DNA from: UBA6136 sp041158345
Lineage (GTDB): Bacteria > Pseudomonadota > Gammaproteobacteria > Methylococcales > Methylococcaceae
Direction of reading: 5' to 3'
NCBI GenBank assembly: GCA_041158345.1
Contig: JBEBBO010000008.1
Coordinates: 4,181 to 68,180 of the forward strand
DNA length: 64,000 nucleotides
Below, piece after piece: positions 34,394 through 44,031 of this stretch. Both the position numbers and the translations under genes were made by a program. Under the pieces are notes generated by a model, which had not been told where the DNA came from, ran no database searches, and saw only the letters and a list, made by a program, of their open reading frames with translations. Positions within the stretch are counted from its first letter, which is position 1. Each line of letters begins with the position of its first letter.

Positions 34394-35461
34394 TTATTCC
34401 GCCTTGTCGGATACTTCACTGTCGATGAAGGAGTTCCACGCATGATAAAGAATGGACAGAATGCAGGGCCCGAGAAAAATTCCTGCAAGACCGAAACTTA
34501 AAATGCCTCCGATGACGCCCAGAATCATCAAAAGTATGGGGCTGTGCATCAACTTGCCGATAACCCAAGGCCGAAGGAGATTATCCGCAGGATGCACAAT
34601 GAGAAGCCCCCAAAGCACCAGACCCACGGCTTGTGGAAGTTGATTCTCAGAGATGAAGGCAAAGACCAGAGGGCCCCAGACCAAAGAGGCTCCAAGGACC
34701 GGAACCAGTGAAGCAATGACCGACAGCAAGCCCAGTAGCAAAGGGGTTTTGACACCAAAAATCAGGTAACCGCAGGTCGCAATGAATCCCTGGAGCAACG
34801 CCCCCCCCATGATGCCTAGACTGACTGCATAGACGGTGGCATGAATGATCCCGAAATAAACCGGGACATCAACAATACCCATACGCATCAATCCACGCTG
34901 AAGACGATCCGTGATGCAATGCCCATCTCGGATGAAAAAATAGAGGGCAACAACCATCGTGAAGAGTTGTAGCATCTGATCTGAAAGCCCGATCACCAGA
35001 TGTTTGAGCGAGCGACCCATGATCGGGATCAGATTCTTGATCACACCCATCAGTTCATGGGCTTCTCTGGGGAAGGCTTGCAACACATCAACCAGCATTG
35101 GGCCAAGAAGCGGTATGCGGTTGACGATTGCCTTAAGCGCCCCGTACTGCTGCGAAAAATCGATGGAAAGCCATTGATAGGCGAGCGACGCTTCATCCTG
35201 TAGCGTAAGCATAAGCCAGCCGACCGGCCCGACCAGAACGAAAATCCAACCCAGGATCATGGGGATGGGGATAAGCTGGGGATGGCGCGGAAATCGAGCG
35301 CTGAGCCCATGATGGATCGGCTTGCTCAATATAGCGAGGACACCAGCCCAAATCAGGGCCACTCGAAATGGCCAGAGGACCACAGCCCCCATGGCGATCA
35401 AGACAAATCCGAGGCTGAGGCGCCCGGCGCTGATCCCGCCAAACCTAATCAAACGACTCAT
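34394..35461 (-). CDS. AI-2E transporter family permease (YdiK/PerM-like)
   Basis: This encodes 355 residues from the ATG at 35461. About seven to eight spans, an internal amphipathic region, and C-terminal segments LLGLLSVIASLVPVLGASL and LMILGVIGGILSFGLAGIFL are typical of the family. Members export small molecules or ions; few substrates are proven. Its start lies 18 bases from that of the divergent P-type ATPase gene. The extension to 35524 would run through the ATPase start region. Confidence 0.88.
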   Translation of the reverse strand: MSRLIRFGGISAGRLSLGFVLIAMGAVVLWPFRVALIWAGVLAILSKPIHHGLSARFPRHPQLIPIPMILGWIFVLVGPVGWLMLTLQDEASLAYQWLSIDFSQQYGALKAIVNRIPLLGPMLVDVLQAFPREAHELMGVIKNLIPIMGRSLKHLVIGLSDQMLQLFTMVVALYFFIRDGHCITDRLQRGLMRMGIVDVPVYFGIIHATVYAVSLGIMGGALLQGFIATCGYLIFGVKTPLLLGLLSVIASLVPVLGASLVWGPLVFAFISENQLPQAVGLVLWGLLIVHPADNLLRPWVIGKLMHSPILLMILGVIGGILSFGLAGIFLGPCILSILYHAWNSFIDSEVSDKAE

Positions 35462-35479
35462 ACCCGGGCCTGCTTTCCG

Positions 35480-38155
35480 ATGAAGAGAACTTCCAGTGTA
35501 GACATAGCGACAGTGGCCACGCAATTCGATGCGTCGCTAGAGGGTCTTTCAGAGCAGCAAGCACAGCAGTTGGTCAAATCGATCGGGAAAAATGCTTTAC
35601 CCCAGACGCAAACCCGCAGATTCTGGAACATCCTTCTTCCCGTCATTAAGGAACCCATGCTAGCCCTCCTCCTGGGATGTGGCACGATCTACTACGTTCT
35701 GGGGGAACCCCAAGAGGCCTTGGTTCTGTTGGCTTTTGTGGTGATCGTCATCCTGATTACGCTTTATCAGGAGGTTAAAAGCGAGAGAGCGCTGGAGGCA
35801 CTGCGCGATCTTTCGAGCCCTAAAGCCTGGGTCATCAGGGACGGCATGAAACTGCAGATCCAAAGCCAGGATTTGGTTCCAGGCGATCTGATGATGATCG
35901 CTGAAGGCGATCGGATTTGTGCCGATGGTACCGTCCTTCAAGGATCGCATCTTGCAGTCGATGAGTCCTTACTGACCGGTGAGTCCGTTCCCGTTCGCAA
36001 GAGGGCATGGCAACTCGACGCCCTATCACGGACTCCTGGGGGGGATGATCAACCGGAGGTTTACTCTGGAACGCTGGTGGTCTCCGGGCATGGACTGGTG
36101 CGCGTCACCGGAACCGGAATCTCGACGGCATTGGGGAAAATCGGGGCGAGCCTCAACGCGATCCAGGAGTCGCAAACCGCACTCCAAAAGGAGACGGGCT
36201 GGTGGGTAGGCCGACTGACCTTCTTTGGTCTCGGTCTTTGTCTCGTGGTGACGATCAGCCTCGGTTTGATGCACCAGGATTGGCTTGGGGGCATTCTCTC
36301 CGGTTTGACCTTGGCTATGGCCGTGTTACCGGAGGAGTTTCCCCTTGTGCTGACAATTTTTTTGGCCATGGGGGCATTCAGGCTTGCACGGGTCAAGGTG
36401 CTGACCCGACGCAACCAAACGATTGAAACGCTCGGTTCAGCGACGGTCATCTGTACCGACAAGACCGGAACACTGACCGAAAACCGGATGCAGCTTCGCA
36501 GTTTGTGCATCAATGGCCAGTTTGCAGACTGCCTTGTTCGTGATCAGCCGATCCCCGAAACCCACCACCGGCTAATAGAGACCGCATTATTGGCCAGTCA
36601 GAGGGATCCCTTTGATCCCATGGAGCGCGAGCTATTTGCGGTCGGTAGAACGCATGCAGCAGATCATGTCCATGACGCCTGGCGACTTGAAAAGCAGTAT
36701 CCGCTGACCCGTGAATTGCTTGCGATGTCCTGTGTCTGGACCGCGGAGGCCGATAGTCAGGAATTCATTGTTGCGACCAAAGGCGCTCCCGAAGCCGTCA
36801 TGGATCTTTGTCACCTGGGAAGCGGAGAAGCCGCTGCCATTCGCCGCGACATCAACCGAATGGCCGAAAAAGGGCTGCGTGTGCTTGGGGTTGCGCGGAC
36901 CCATGCGCAAACACTTCCAATCATTCAGCACGACTTTCCATTTGAATTTGCGGGCCTGATCGGGTTCATGGATCCGATTCGGGAACAGGTACCCGCTGCG
37001 ATCCGGCTGTGCCAATCTGCAGGAATCCGCATCGTGATGATGACGGGCGACTATCCGATCACCGCCCAGCAGATCGGCCAAGACATTGGATTGTCCCAAG
37101 GGCGGATTGTCACGGGCGATGAACTGGAACAGATGTCGGAGCAAGCCCTCCGATTGGCCCTTCCTTCAATCAGTATCTTCGCCCGCGTGGTGCCAGAACA
37201 AAAGCTCAAAATCATCCAAAGTCTCCAGGCGTGTGGCGAAATCGTCGCCATGACCGGCGATGGGGTCAACGATGCGCCGGCCCTCAAGGCCGCTAATATC
37301 GGGATTGCAATGGGTCTTCGTGGCACGGATGTGGCCCGCGAAGCATCGGACCTCGTCCTACTGAATGATGCCTTTGATGCCATAGTCGAAGGCATTCGGA
37401 TGGGCCGCAGGATTTTTGATAATCTTCGAAAGGCGATGGCCTACATCATTGCGGTCCACCTGCCTATCGCCGGAATCAGTCTGCTCCCCCTCCTGTTGGA
37501 ATCGGCGACCCACCATGTCTGGCCCAGTGTCTTGATGCCCATTCATATCGTATTTCTCGAATTAATCATTGATCCGGCATGCACCATCGTGTTCGAAGTG
37601 GAGCCTGATGAGAAGGGCATCATGAACCGCGCACCCCGCCCCGCTGGCGCAGGCATTTTTTCTGCAAAAGTCCTGAGACTATCCATCACGCAAGGACTGC
37701 TAGGGCTGGTGAGCAGCGCGACGGTCTATTGCTACGCCGTCCTGAGTGGTCTTGAAGAGGATGCCGTCAGGAGCGTGACATTTGCCAACCTGGTCTTCGT
37801 TAATCTGGCGCTGTTATGGGTCAACCGTTCCTGGAATGCCAGCTTTATCGATTCACTGAGGGTCAGAAATTCGGCCTTGTGGTGGGTCATGGGAGGAACC
37901 TTGAGCACGTTGACTGTCGCCTTAATGATGCCCAAAGCCCAGACCCTTTTTCATTTTCAGCCGGCTTCCAACGAGAGCTTCGTTCTGGCCTTTGTGGCCT
38001 CTGCCCTCTCCGTCGCTTGGTTTGAAGTCTACAAGGCGATCGGCCGTTATCGACAGCGTAACCCCGTGCGGCCGCATAAGGCTTCACCGCTGAAGTTCCA
38101 TTCGCAAAGAGCAGGCATGAGAAAAAAGAATCGCAAACGGCGCCATCGACGTTGA
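35480..38155 (+). CDS. Cation-transporting P-type ATPase (P2A-like, PEEFP subtype)
   Basis: This encodes 891 residues from the ATG at 35480; the open frame upstream to 35282 is antisense to the divergent permease gene. Order: cation-ATPase N-terminal domain, actuator motif LTGESVPV, membrane segment AVLPEEFPLVLTIFLAMGAF, phosphorylation motif DKTGTLTENRM, hinge MTGDGVNDAPALKAANIGIA and a C-terminal membrane block. The PEEFP motif in span 4 replaces the PEGLP of standard Ca2+ pumps, marking a less-studied subgroup whose ion is not certain. A basic tail (RKKNRKRRHRR) ends the protein. It may form a unit with the permease or the RRM genes, but context does not prove this. Confidence 0.9.
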   Translation: MKRTSSVDIATVATQFDASLEGLSEQQAQQLVKSIGKNALPQTQTRRFWNILLPVIKEPMLALLLGCGTIYYVLGEPQEALVLLAFVVIVILITLYQEVKSERALEALRDLSSPKAWVIRDGMKLQIQSQDLVPGDLMMIAEGDRICADGTVLQGSHLAVDESLLTGESVPVRKRAWQLDALSRTPGGDDQPEVYSGTLVVSGHGLVRVTGTGISTALGKIGASLNAIQESQTALQKETGWWVGRLTFFGLGLCLVVTISLGLMHQDWLGGILSGLTLAMAVLPEEFPLVLTIFLAMGAFRLARVKVLTRRNQTIETLGSATVICTDKTGTLTENRMQLRSLCINGQFADCLVRDQPIPETHHRLIETALLASQRDPFDPMERELFAVGRTHAADHVHDAWRLEKQYPLTRELLAMSCVWTAEADSQEFIVATKGAPEAVMDLCHLGSGEAAAIRRDINRMAEKGLRVLGVARTHAQTLPIIQHDFPFEFAGLIGFMDPIREQVPAAIRLCQSAGIRIVMMTGDYPITAQQIGQDIGLSQGRIVTGDELEQMSEQALRLALPSISIFARVVPEQKLKIIQSLQACGEIVAMTGDGVNDAPALKAANIGIAMGLRGTDVAREASDLVLLNDAFDAIVEGIRMGRRIFDNLRKAMAYIIAVHLPIAGISLLPLLLESATHHVWPSVLMPIHIVFLELIIDPACTIVFEVEPDEKGIMNRAPRPAGAGIFSAKVLRLSITQGLLGLVSSATVYCYAVLSGLEEDAVRSVTFANLVFVNLALLWVNRSWNASFIDSLRVRNSALWWVMGGTLSTLTVALMMPKAQTLFHFQPASNESFVLAFVASALSVAWFEVYKAIGRYRQRNPVRPHKASPLKFHSQRAGMRKKNRKRRHRR

Positions 38156-38530
38156 ATCATCTATGGAACTACCGAATTCTGATGGCGAAAATATCCACAG
38201 CGGGGTATGATATGTCGTTCTCCAAAAGGAGGGATCCTTTTCGCGAGAGTTAGTCACAGCTTCTCCCTCCCCGCGCGATCACAACCATCAGCTACTGGCT
38301 GAGAACGCCAAGGGTACCCCAGATTTTTCGTCGAACTGGTGGTACTGGAATCGCTGATATCAGCAATCAATCGTCTTCCCTCGTGTTCTGACGAACCACG
38401 ATTGGCGTGGGTCACGTATCTTGCGTTGAGTCTTTTCAGAGGCTCCGCTCGATATGGCATCACACACTCATTTACGGTCTGAACGGCAAAGACCCGTCCA
38501 TGGCCAAGCTACCCGTGAGGTCCCTCTAAA
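38156..38530. other. Intergenic region before the RRM pair
   Basis: These 375 bases hold no convincing frame. The promoter and possible long leader of the RRM genes should lie here. No clear terminator for the ATPase gene was found. Confidence 0.4.
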
Positions 38531-38794
38531 ATGATCAGGCTACGTGTTGGGAATCTGCCCAGCGACATGAACGAAAAAGAATTCAATGAACTGTTCGCGG
38601 AATTTGGCCGCGTGTTCAATTATGAGCTCACCCGTGACATCTTCACCGGCCGTTGCCGTGGTTTTGGATTTGTCGACATGGAAGGTCACGAAGCCCGGGC
38701 AGCAATTGCCGGACTGAATGGCAAGACTGTGAAGGGAAATAGCCTCCGGGTTGGCGAAGAACGCGCCCGCAGTGGCCGCGGCGGCCGGCGATAA
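38531..38794 (+). CDS. RRM RNA-binding protein 4 with RGG-like tail
   Basis: This encodes 87 residues: RNP2 RLRVGN at residues 3-8, RNP1 RGFGFVDM near residue 43 and a short Arg/Gly tail (ARSGRGGRR), as in cyanobacterial-type Rbp proteins. It is the most diverged of the five RRM copies here. The next RRM gene starts 61 bases later, with no terminator between, so the two are probably cotranscribed. Confidence 0.88.
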   Translation: MIRLRVGNLPSDMNEKEFNELFAEFGRVFNYELTRDIFTGRCRGFGFVDMEGHEARAAIAGLNGKTVKGNSLRVGEERARSGRGGRR

Positions 38795-38855
38795 GGCTGC
38801 GTCGATCCGTCCCGAGCCACCCGGCAAATCCCGAATCATCTATTTAGGTAAAAAT

Positions 38856-39167
38856 ATGGCCAAGAATTTATACGTTAGTAACTTAAGCTATGGCGTTGAT
38901 ACGCAACAACTCCAGGAGATCTTCGAAGCTTACGGCGAAATCCAGTCGGCCAAGGTCATCATGGATCGAGATACGGGTCGTTCCAGAGGTTTTGGCTTTG
39001 TCGAAATGACCTCTGATGCAGACGCCAACTCAGCCATCTCCGCACTCAACGGCAAAGAAGTCGATGGACGCGCGATGATTGTGAACGAGGCTCGCCCTCG
39101 CGAAGAAGGTGGTTCCAACGCGTTTGGTGCCGGTCGACCCCGCCCAGGTGCGAATCGTCGCTATTGA
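38856..39167 (+). CDS. RRM RNA-binding protein 5
   Basis: This encodes 103 residues from the ATG at 38856 (AGGTAAAAAT upstream); the longer frame from 38751 overlaps RRM 4 and lacks RRM-like residues. RNP2 is NLYVSN and RNP1 RGFGFVEM; the tail is Gly/Arg/Pro-rich (GAGRPRPGANRRY). It is a typical stand-alone bacterial RRM protein and may be the parental copy, since it has the best ribosome site, a clear terminator and a standard tail. Confidence 0.92.
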   Translation: MAKNLYVSNLSYGVDTQQLQEIFEAYGEIQSAKVIMDRDTGRSRGFGFVEMTSDADANSAISALNGKEVDGRAMIVNEARPREEGGSNAFGAGRPRPGANRRY

Positions 39168-39194
39168 TCGTCCTTTAGAACCTTCAGGGACAAC

Positions 39195-39220
39195 AAAAAG
39201 GCCGCATTAGCGGCCTTTTT
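39195..39220 (+). terminator. Bidirectional rho-independent terminator
   Basis: AAAAAGGCCGC (39195-39205), loop ATTA, GCGGCCTTTTT (39210-39220). The stem is perfect with A and T runs at both ends, so it can end the RRM transcript and also the convergent gnd transcript. Confidence 0.92.
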
Positions 39221-39287
39221 GATGCGTGCCATTTTCCCCTGGGCCGATCAATGACAGTGGTCGTCCCAGAGCATGGATGAATCCGCG

Positions 39288-40703
39288 TTAGAACCAGTCA
39301 TTGTGGAAGAACTGGCCTTCCGGCTTATCCAGACGCTCAAAGGTATGGGCACCAAAGAAGTCGCGCTGGGCCTGAAGGAGATTCTGAGGCAGTCGTGCCG
39401 TCCGGTAGCTGTCGTAGTAAGACAGCGCAGAGGAGAATGCAGGGGTAGCCACCCCGTACTCAACCGCCACCTGAGCCACCTTCCGCCAGTTCGCCTGCGT
39501 ATTCACGATGATGTCCCTGAAGTAGGGATCAAGAATCAGGTTCTTGAGCGCTGGATTCTTTCGATAGGCATCCGTGATGCGATTCAGGAAACGGGCGCGA
39601 ATGATGCAGCCGCCACGCCAGATGGAAGAAATGTCTCCAAAGTTGAGTTTCCAGCCGTAGAGCTCAGATGCCGCGCCCAACTGAACGAAGCCTTGCGCAT
39701 AACTGATGATCTTGCTGGCATAAAGTGCATCCCGAACCGCCGTAATCAGTGCCTCCCGATCACCGGTATACGCTCCCGGATTAGGCCCCGGCAAGACTTT
39801 TGAGGCCTCCAGACGCTCGGTTCTGAGGGAACTGAGGATACGACCCTCAACTGCACTGGCAATCACGGAAAGGGGGACGCCCATTTCTGTCGCATGCCCC
39901 ACAGTCCATTTCCCGGTGCCCTTCTGTCCGGCCTTGTCGACGATCACATCCACCAGAGGCTGACCGGTTTCCGGATCCTTGTGCGTGAAGATTTTGGCCG
40001 TGATATCGATCAGGAAGGAATCCAGATCGCCTTGATTCCAATCATTGAAGATTTTTGCAAACTCTTCCGCACTCGGATTGAGTACCGACTTCAGGATCGC
40101 ATAGGCCTCGCAGATCAACTGCATGTCGCCGTATTCAATGCCGTTATGGACCATCTTCACATAGTGGCCGGCCCCATCGGTGCCCATGTGGCGACAGCAG
40201 GGCTCCCCTTCCGCGACCGCAGCAATCTTGGTGTAAATCGGCGAAATGGCCTTCCAGCCCTCGGCGGAACCACCCGGCATGATGGAGGGTCCCTTCAATG
40301 CGCCCTCCTCGCCTCCCGAGACACCGACGCCGAAAAAGTGAATGCCGATCTCCTTCAGCCTTTTTTCTCGGCGCTGCGTATCCGTCCAAAGCGAATTGCC
40401 GCCATCAATGATGATGTCACCGGGCTCCAGCAGCGGAATCAGCTGGTCAATCACGGCATCCACAGGCCCGCCCGCCTTGACCATGATCTGCATCTTCCTG
40501 GGCTTGGCCAAGGCCCCCACGAAGGATTCAAGGGTTTTGCAGGGCGTAATGCGTTTGCCTTTGGCACGGCCCTCGGCAAATTTATCGGTGACTTCCGTCG
40601 TTCGGTTGTAGACGGCAACATGAAACCCCTTGGACTCCATGTTGAGAACCAGATTCTCGCCCATGACGGCGAGACCAATCAGACCAATATCGCAACCGCT
40701 CAT
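39288..40703 (-). CDS. gnd: 6-phosphogluconate dehydrogenase, decarboxylating
   Basis: This encodes 471 residues from the ATG at 40703 (GAGG 5 bases upstream). The enzyme oxidises 6-phosphogluconate to ribulose 5-phosphate and CO2, making NADPH in the pentose phosphate pathway. Visible are the dinucleotide fold start IGLIGLAVMGENLVLN, the substrate-binding GVSGGEEGA near residue 130 and KMVHNGIEY near residue 185, with the helical C-terminal domain. Length is that of the long (dimeric) type. It follows pgi on the same strand, about 110 bases on. Confidence 0.96.
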   Translation of the reverse strand: MSGCDIGLIGLAVMGENLVLNMESKGFHVAVYNRTTEVTDKFAEGRAKGKRITPCKTLESFVGALAKPRKMQIMVKAGGPVDAVIDQLIPLLEPGDIIIDGGNSLWTDTQRREKRLKEIGIHFFGVGVSGGEEGALKGPSIMPGGSAEGWKAISPIYTKIAAVAEGEPCCRHMGTDGAGHYVKMVHNGIEYGDMQLICEAYAILKSVLNPSAEEFAKIFNDWNQGDLDSFLIDITAKIFTHKDPETGQPLVDVIVDKAGQKGTGKWTVGHATEMGVPLSVIASAVEGRILSSLRTERLEASKVLPGPNPGAYTGDREALITAVRDALYASKIISYAQGFVQLGAASELYGWKLNFGDISSIWRGGCIIRARFLNRITDAYRKNPALKNLILDPYFRDIIVNTQANWRKVAQVAVEYGVATPAFSSALSYYDSYRTARLPQNLLQAQRDFFGAHTFERLDKPEGQFFHNDWF

Positions 40704-40814
40704 ATGTACCTCGGACTCTGTTGTCTTGGGGGGTGGGTATCCTAGGGATGGCCCACCCGTGTGTTGTTGCGCCTCGAAAACGTGCCTCATGGGAGGCCCG
40801 CCCCGATGCGGGGC

Positions 40815-42470
40815 TCAGTGCTTTGGCTTACGACTCACATAGGCGTTGATCAAGCCGTTGGTTGAGACGTCGTGGTGATTGACGGGTACCTGGGCTTCGA
40901 TTTCCTTTTGAACCTTGCTCGCAAGCTGTTTCCCGAGTTCAACCCCCATCTGATCGAATGAGTTTATGTGCCAGACAACCCCTTGAACAAAGATCTTGTG
41001 TTCGTAGAGAGCAATGAGACTGCCAAGCGTTTCTGGCGTCAGCTTTTGATAGAGGAAGGAGTTGGACGGGCGATTTCCGCTGAATGACTTTGCCGCGGCC
41101 AGATCCTTGAGCGCCTCCCCTTCCAGCGTGCAACCGGAAGCCAGAAGTTCCGCCTTTGCTGCCTCGGGGGTTTTGCCGACCATCAAGGCTTCCGTTTGCG
41201 CAATGAAATTGGATATCAAGAGGTCATGATGCGCCTGATTGCCATTGTGGCTTTCAACCGCCGCAAGAAAGTCCGAAGGAATCAGGGTCGTTCCCTGATG
41301 CATCAATTGATAGAAGGCATGTTGCCCATTGGTCCCGGGTTGACCGAAGATGATAGGGCCCGTGCTGTAGTCGACGGGGTCACCGTCCAAATCGATACTT
41401 TTCCCGTTACTCTCCATGTCGCCTTGCTGCAGATAGGCGGTCAGATATTCGAGGTACTGATCGTAAGGGAGAATCGCGTAGGCTTCGGCAGAGAAAAAGT
41501 TGTCGTACCAAATACCGAGGAGCCCCATGATGACGGGGATGTTTTGATCCAAGGGCGCAGTACGGAAATGCTGATCCGCCTTGTGGGCCCCCATCAGCAA
41601 GCTTTCAAAACGATCCATGCCGACAGCGATCGCAATAGGCAGGCCAATCGAAGACCAGATCGAATATCGACCACCGACCCAGTCCCAGAATTCGAACATA
41701 TTAGCCGTATCAATGCCAAACGCCTGAACCTTCTCGGCATTGGTCGAGATTGCAGCGAAATGCTTAGCAATCGCCTTGGGATCCTTGAACTCATCCAACA
41801 ACCAGGCCTTGGCCGTGTTGGCATTCGTCATGGTCTCAAGCGTCGTAAACGTTTTGGAGGCCACAAGGAACAGGGTTGTCTCGGGGTCCAATCCCTTCAG
41901 ATTTTCAACAATGTCCGCTTCATCGACATTGGAAACAAAGTGAACCGAGAGGCCCGGCTGGTGGTAAGGCGTCAACGCTTTGACGACCATTCGAGGGCCC
42001 AGATCGGAGCCGCCAATGCCGATATTCACGACATCGGTGATGGCCTTTCCAGTCCAGCCCTTCCAGGCACCCGAACGCACCTTCTCTGAAAAAGAGCGCA
42101 TGCTCTCGAGGACCCGATTGACATCGGGCATGACGTCCTTGCCATCGAGAAGCACCGGATGGTTCGAGCGGTTTCGAAGCGCCGTATGGAGCACCGCCCG
42201 GTTTTCGGTGAGGTTGATCCTGCGGCCTTCAAACATGGCCTCACGCTTTTCAGCGACCTTGGCCGATTCGGCAAGGGTCAGGAGTAGGCCCAGGGTTTCA
42301 TCGGTGACGCGATTCTTGGAATAATCGAAGAGAATATCGCCAAATTGAATGGAGTAACGCTGGAAACGCGTGGGATCGTCGCGGAACAGGTCACGCATGT
42401 GAAGCTGCTCCACCACTTTCTGGTGTGATTTGAGCGAATTCCAAACGGGAAGATCATCAGGCTGGGTCAT
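40815..42470 (-). CDS. pgi: Glucose-6-phosphate isomerase
   Basis: This encodes 551 residues; the ATG at 42470 is preferred to one four codons upstream. The enzyme interconverts glucose 6-phosphate and fructose 6-phosphate in the cytoplasm. Signatures are VVNIGIGGSDLGPRM near residue 150, VASKTFTTLET near residue 205 and FGQPGTNGQHAFYQLMHQGT near residue 375, plus the C-terminal FDQMGVELGK segment. With gnd next to it, the pair serves sugar-phosphate flow between glycolysis and the pentose pathway. Confidence 0.97.
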   Translation of the reverse strand: MTQPDDLPVWNSLKSHQKVVEQLHMRDLFRDDPTRFQRYSIQFGDILFDYSKNRVTDETLGLLLTLAESAKVAEKREAMFEGRRINLTENRAVLHTALRNRSNHPVLLDGKDVMPDVNRVLESMRSFSEKVRSGAWKGWTGKAITDVVNIGIGGSDLGPRMVVKALTPYHQPGLSVHFVSNVDEADIVENLKGLDPETTLFLVASKTFTTLETMTNANTAKAWLLDEFKDPKAIAKHFAAISTNAEKVQAFGIDTANMFEFWDWVGGRYSIWSSIGLPIAIAVGMDRFESLLMGAHKADQHFRTAPLDQNIPVIMGLLGIWYDNFFSAEAYAILPYDQYLEYLTAYLQQGDMESNGKSIDLDGDPVDYSTGPIIFGQPGTNGQHAFYQLMHQGTTLIPSDFLAAVESHNGNQAHHDLLISNFIAQTEALMVGKTPEAAKAELLASGCTLEGEALKDLAAAKSFSGNRPSNSFLYQKLTPETLGSLIALYEHKIFVQGVVWHINSFDQMGVELGKQLASKVQKEIEAQVPVNHHDVSTNGLINAYVSRKPKH

Positions 42471-42858
42471 GCGTTCTCTCACTCATCAAGGTTGACCTGT
42501 CTCCTTGGGAGACGGGTAAAAAAACGGAAAGTGGAAGGTCTCCGTTTTGGCGTTTTATAGCGTTATAGCCCTCAGGCTTGAATAACTCTTTGGATCAATA
42601 TCGCGTTCACGGCGATATCCTCCCTACGCTGTCTGGACAAGTGCGACAAACCCACCTGAAATGGCGTCATACAGGCTAGGGCGCATCCCTCAACGGTCAC
42701 GGCTCGAGAAAAAATGGACCGCTTTTTAGTTGCCGAAGATACTAGTCCTAATTCTTAAAGATACACAACAATATTTCCAAATAACCCCTTTATTCTAAGG
42801 GTTAATAACCCAGATCTCAAAAGAGCTTCAGCGGACCTGTGGGCCTCTAGGCCAGACG
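42471..42858. other. Intergenic region between alcohol dehydrogenase and pgi
   Basis: No gene is seen. A short hairpin (GTCTCC, loop TTG, GGAGAC) lies near 42496-42510, and GGCC-TCTA-GGCC lies near 42842-42853 just past the dehydrogenase stop. Neither has a T run on the useful side. The pgi promoter probably lies in the left half. Confidence 0.4.
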
Positions 42859-43902
42859 TCAAAGGGTCGCCATATCGATCACAAACCGGTAGCGCACGTC
42901 ACTCCTGAGCATGCGTTCATAGGCCTCATTGATGGCCGACATGGAGATCAACTCAATGTCCGAAAGCACCTCATGTTGCGCACAGAAATCAAGCATCTCC
43001 TGCGTTTCAGCAATGCCACCAATCAAGGAACCTGCGATGGATCGGCGCTTGAAAATCAGCGTAAACGGCTGAACCGCCGGGTGCGCTTGCTCCGGCGCCC
43101 CGACGAGTACGAGTTGACCATTTTTCGTCAGGAGATTGAGATACAGTTCAAGATCATGACTGACCGCAACGGTATCCACAATGAGATCCAATCGTCCGGC
43201 CCAATGTGCCATGGCGTCGAAATCCGTCGAGACGCAGACATGATCCGCCCCGAGCCTCAGACCGTCTTCAATCTTGCTCTTTGATGTCGTAAAGAGCGTC
43301 ACTTCGGAACCCATGGCTTTCGCCAGTTTGACGCCCATGTGGCCCAATCCCCCGAGACCCACGATGCCCACTTTTTTTGATGGCCCGGCACCAAAATGTT
43401 TGAGCGGGGAGTAAAGCGTGATTCCCGCACAGAGCAACGGCGCCACACGGGGGAGATCGGATTCAGGATGGTTCACCTTGAGGACAAAGGCGCGTTTGAC
43501 CACGATGGATTCGGAGTAACCGCCGAACGTGTTTTCACCCCCGTAAATGGGACCGTTGTAGGTGCCGGTAAAACCCGCTTCACAATATTGTTCTTCACCC
43601 TCCATGCAGGATGAACAATGGCCACAGCTATCGACTATGCAGCCGACGGCAGCAAAATCACCCAAACGCAGGTCCTGCACTTCCGATCCCACGGCAGAGA
43701 CGCATCCGACGATTTCATGCCCCGGTACACACGGATATTGGGTGCCATGCCATTCATTGCGGGCGGTATGCAGATCCGAGTGACAGACCCCGCAGAAGAG
43801 AATCTGAATTTGAACATCATCCGGATTCAACCCCCGCCTTGGGATGGTCAATGGCGACAGTTGCGACTCGGGGGACACGGCGCCATAGGCTTTGTAGCGC
43901 AT
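42859..43902 (-). CDS. Zinc-dependent alcohol dehydrogenase (YahK/CAD-like)
   Basis: This encodes 347 residues from the ATG at 43902, decided by a perfect AAGGAG 6 bases upstream; the longer open frame to 44289 is not supported. The catalytic zinc site starts with C40 and H62 (GVCHSDLH, PGHEIVG); the structural zinc site is C93, C96, C99 and C107 (SCGHCSSCMEGEEQYC). The NADP(H)-binding loop is GLGGLGHMGVKLAKAMG. Members reduce a range of aldehydes with NADPH. It is divergent from rlhA. Confidence 0.93.
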   Translation of the reverse strand: MRYKAYGAVSPESQLSPLTIPRRGLNPDDVQIQILFCGVCHSDLHTARNEWHGTQYPCVPGHEIVGCVSAVGSEVQDLRLGDFAAVGCIVDSCGHCSSCMEGEEQYCEAGFTGTYNGPIYGGENTFGGYSESIVVKRAFVLKVNHPESDLPRVAPLLCAGITLYSPLKHFGAGPSKKVGIVGLGGLGHMGVKLAKAMGSEVTLFTTSKSKIEDGLRLGADHVCVSTDFDAMAHWAGRLDLIVDTVAVSHDLELYLNLLTKNGQLVLVGAPEQAHPAVQPFTLIFKRRSIAGSLIGGIAETQEMLDFCAQHEVLSDIELISMSAINEAYERMLRSDVRYRFVIDMATL

Positions 43903-44031
43903 CTGGAACTCCTTGAAAGACTCGTGTGAAAATTTCGTGAGATTAAACCACGCGTTTTTGATAAGGAAATCGATAAAATATGGGGATGCAGGGAACCCTT
44001 TGCTTGATTCTATCCCCGAGCCCCCAACCGA

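Noticed and set aside
39894..40745. 283-codon plus-strand frame antisense to gnd
   Set aside because: It lies fully inside a well-supported gene and its residues show no domain; long antisense frames are common opposite highly coded DNA.
41196..42089. 297-codon plus-strand frame antisense to pgi
   Set aside because: Same reason: wholly within pgi, with no ribosome site or domain.
42496..42525. Hairpin near the pgi start as a terminator
   Set aside because: The A-run follows the stem on the plus strand, so the T-run precedes it on the minus strand; neither direction has terminator layout.
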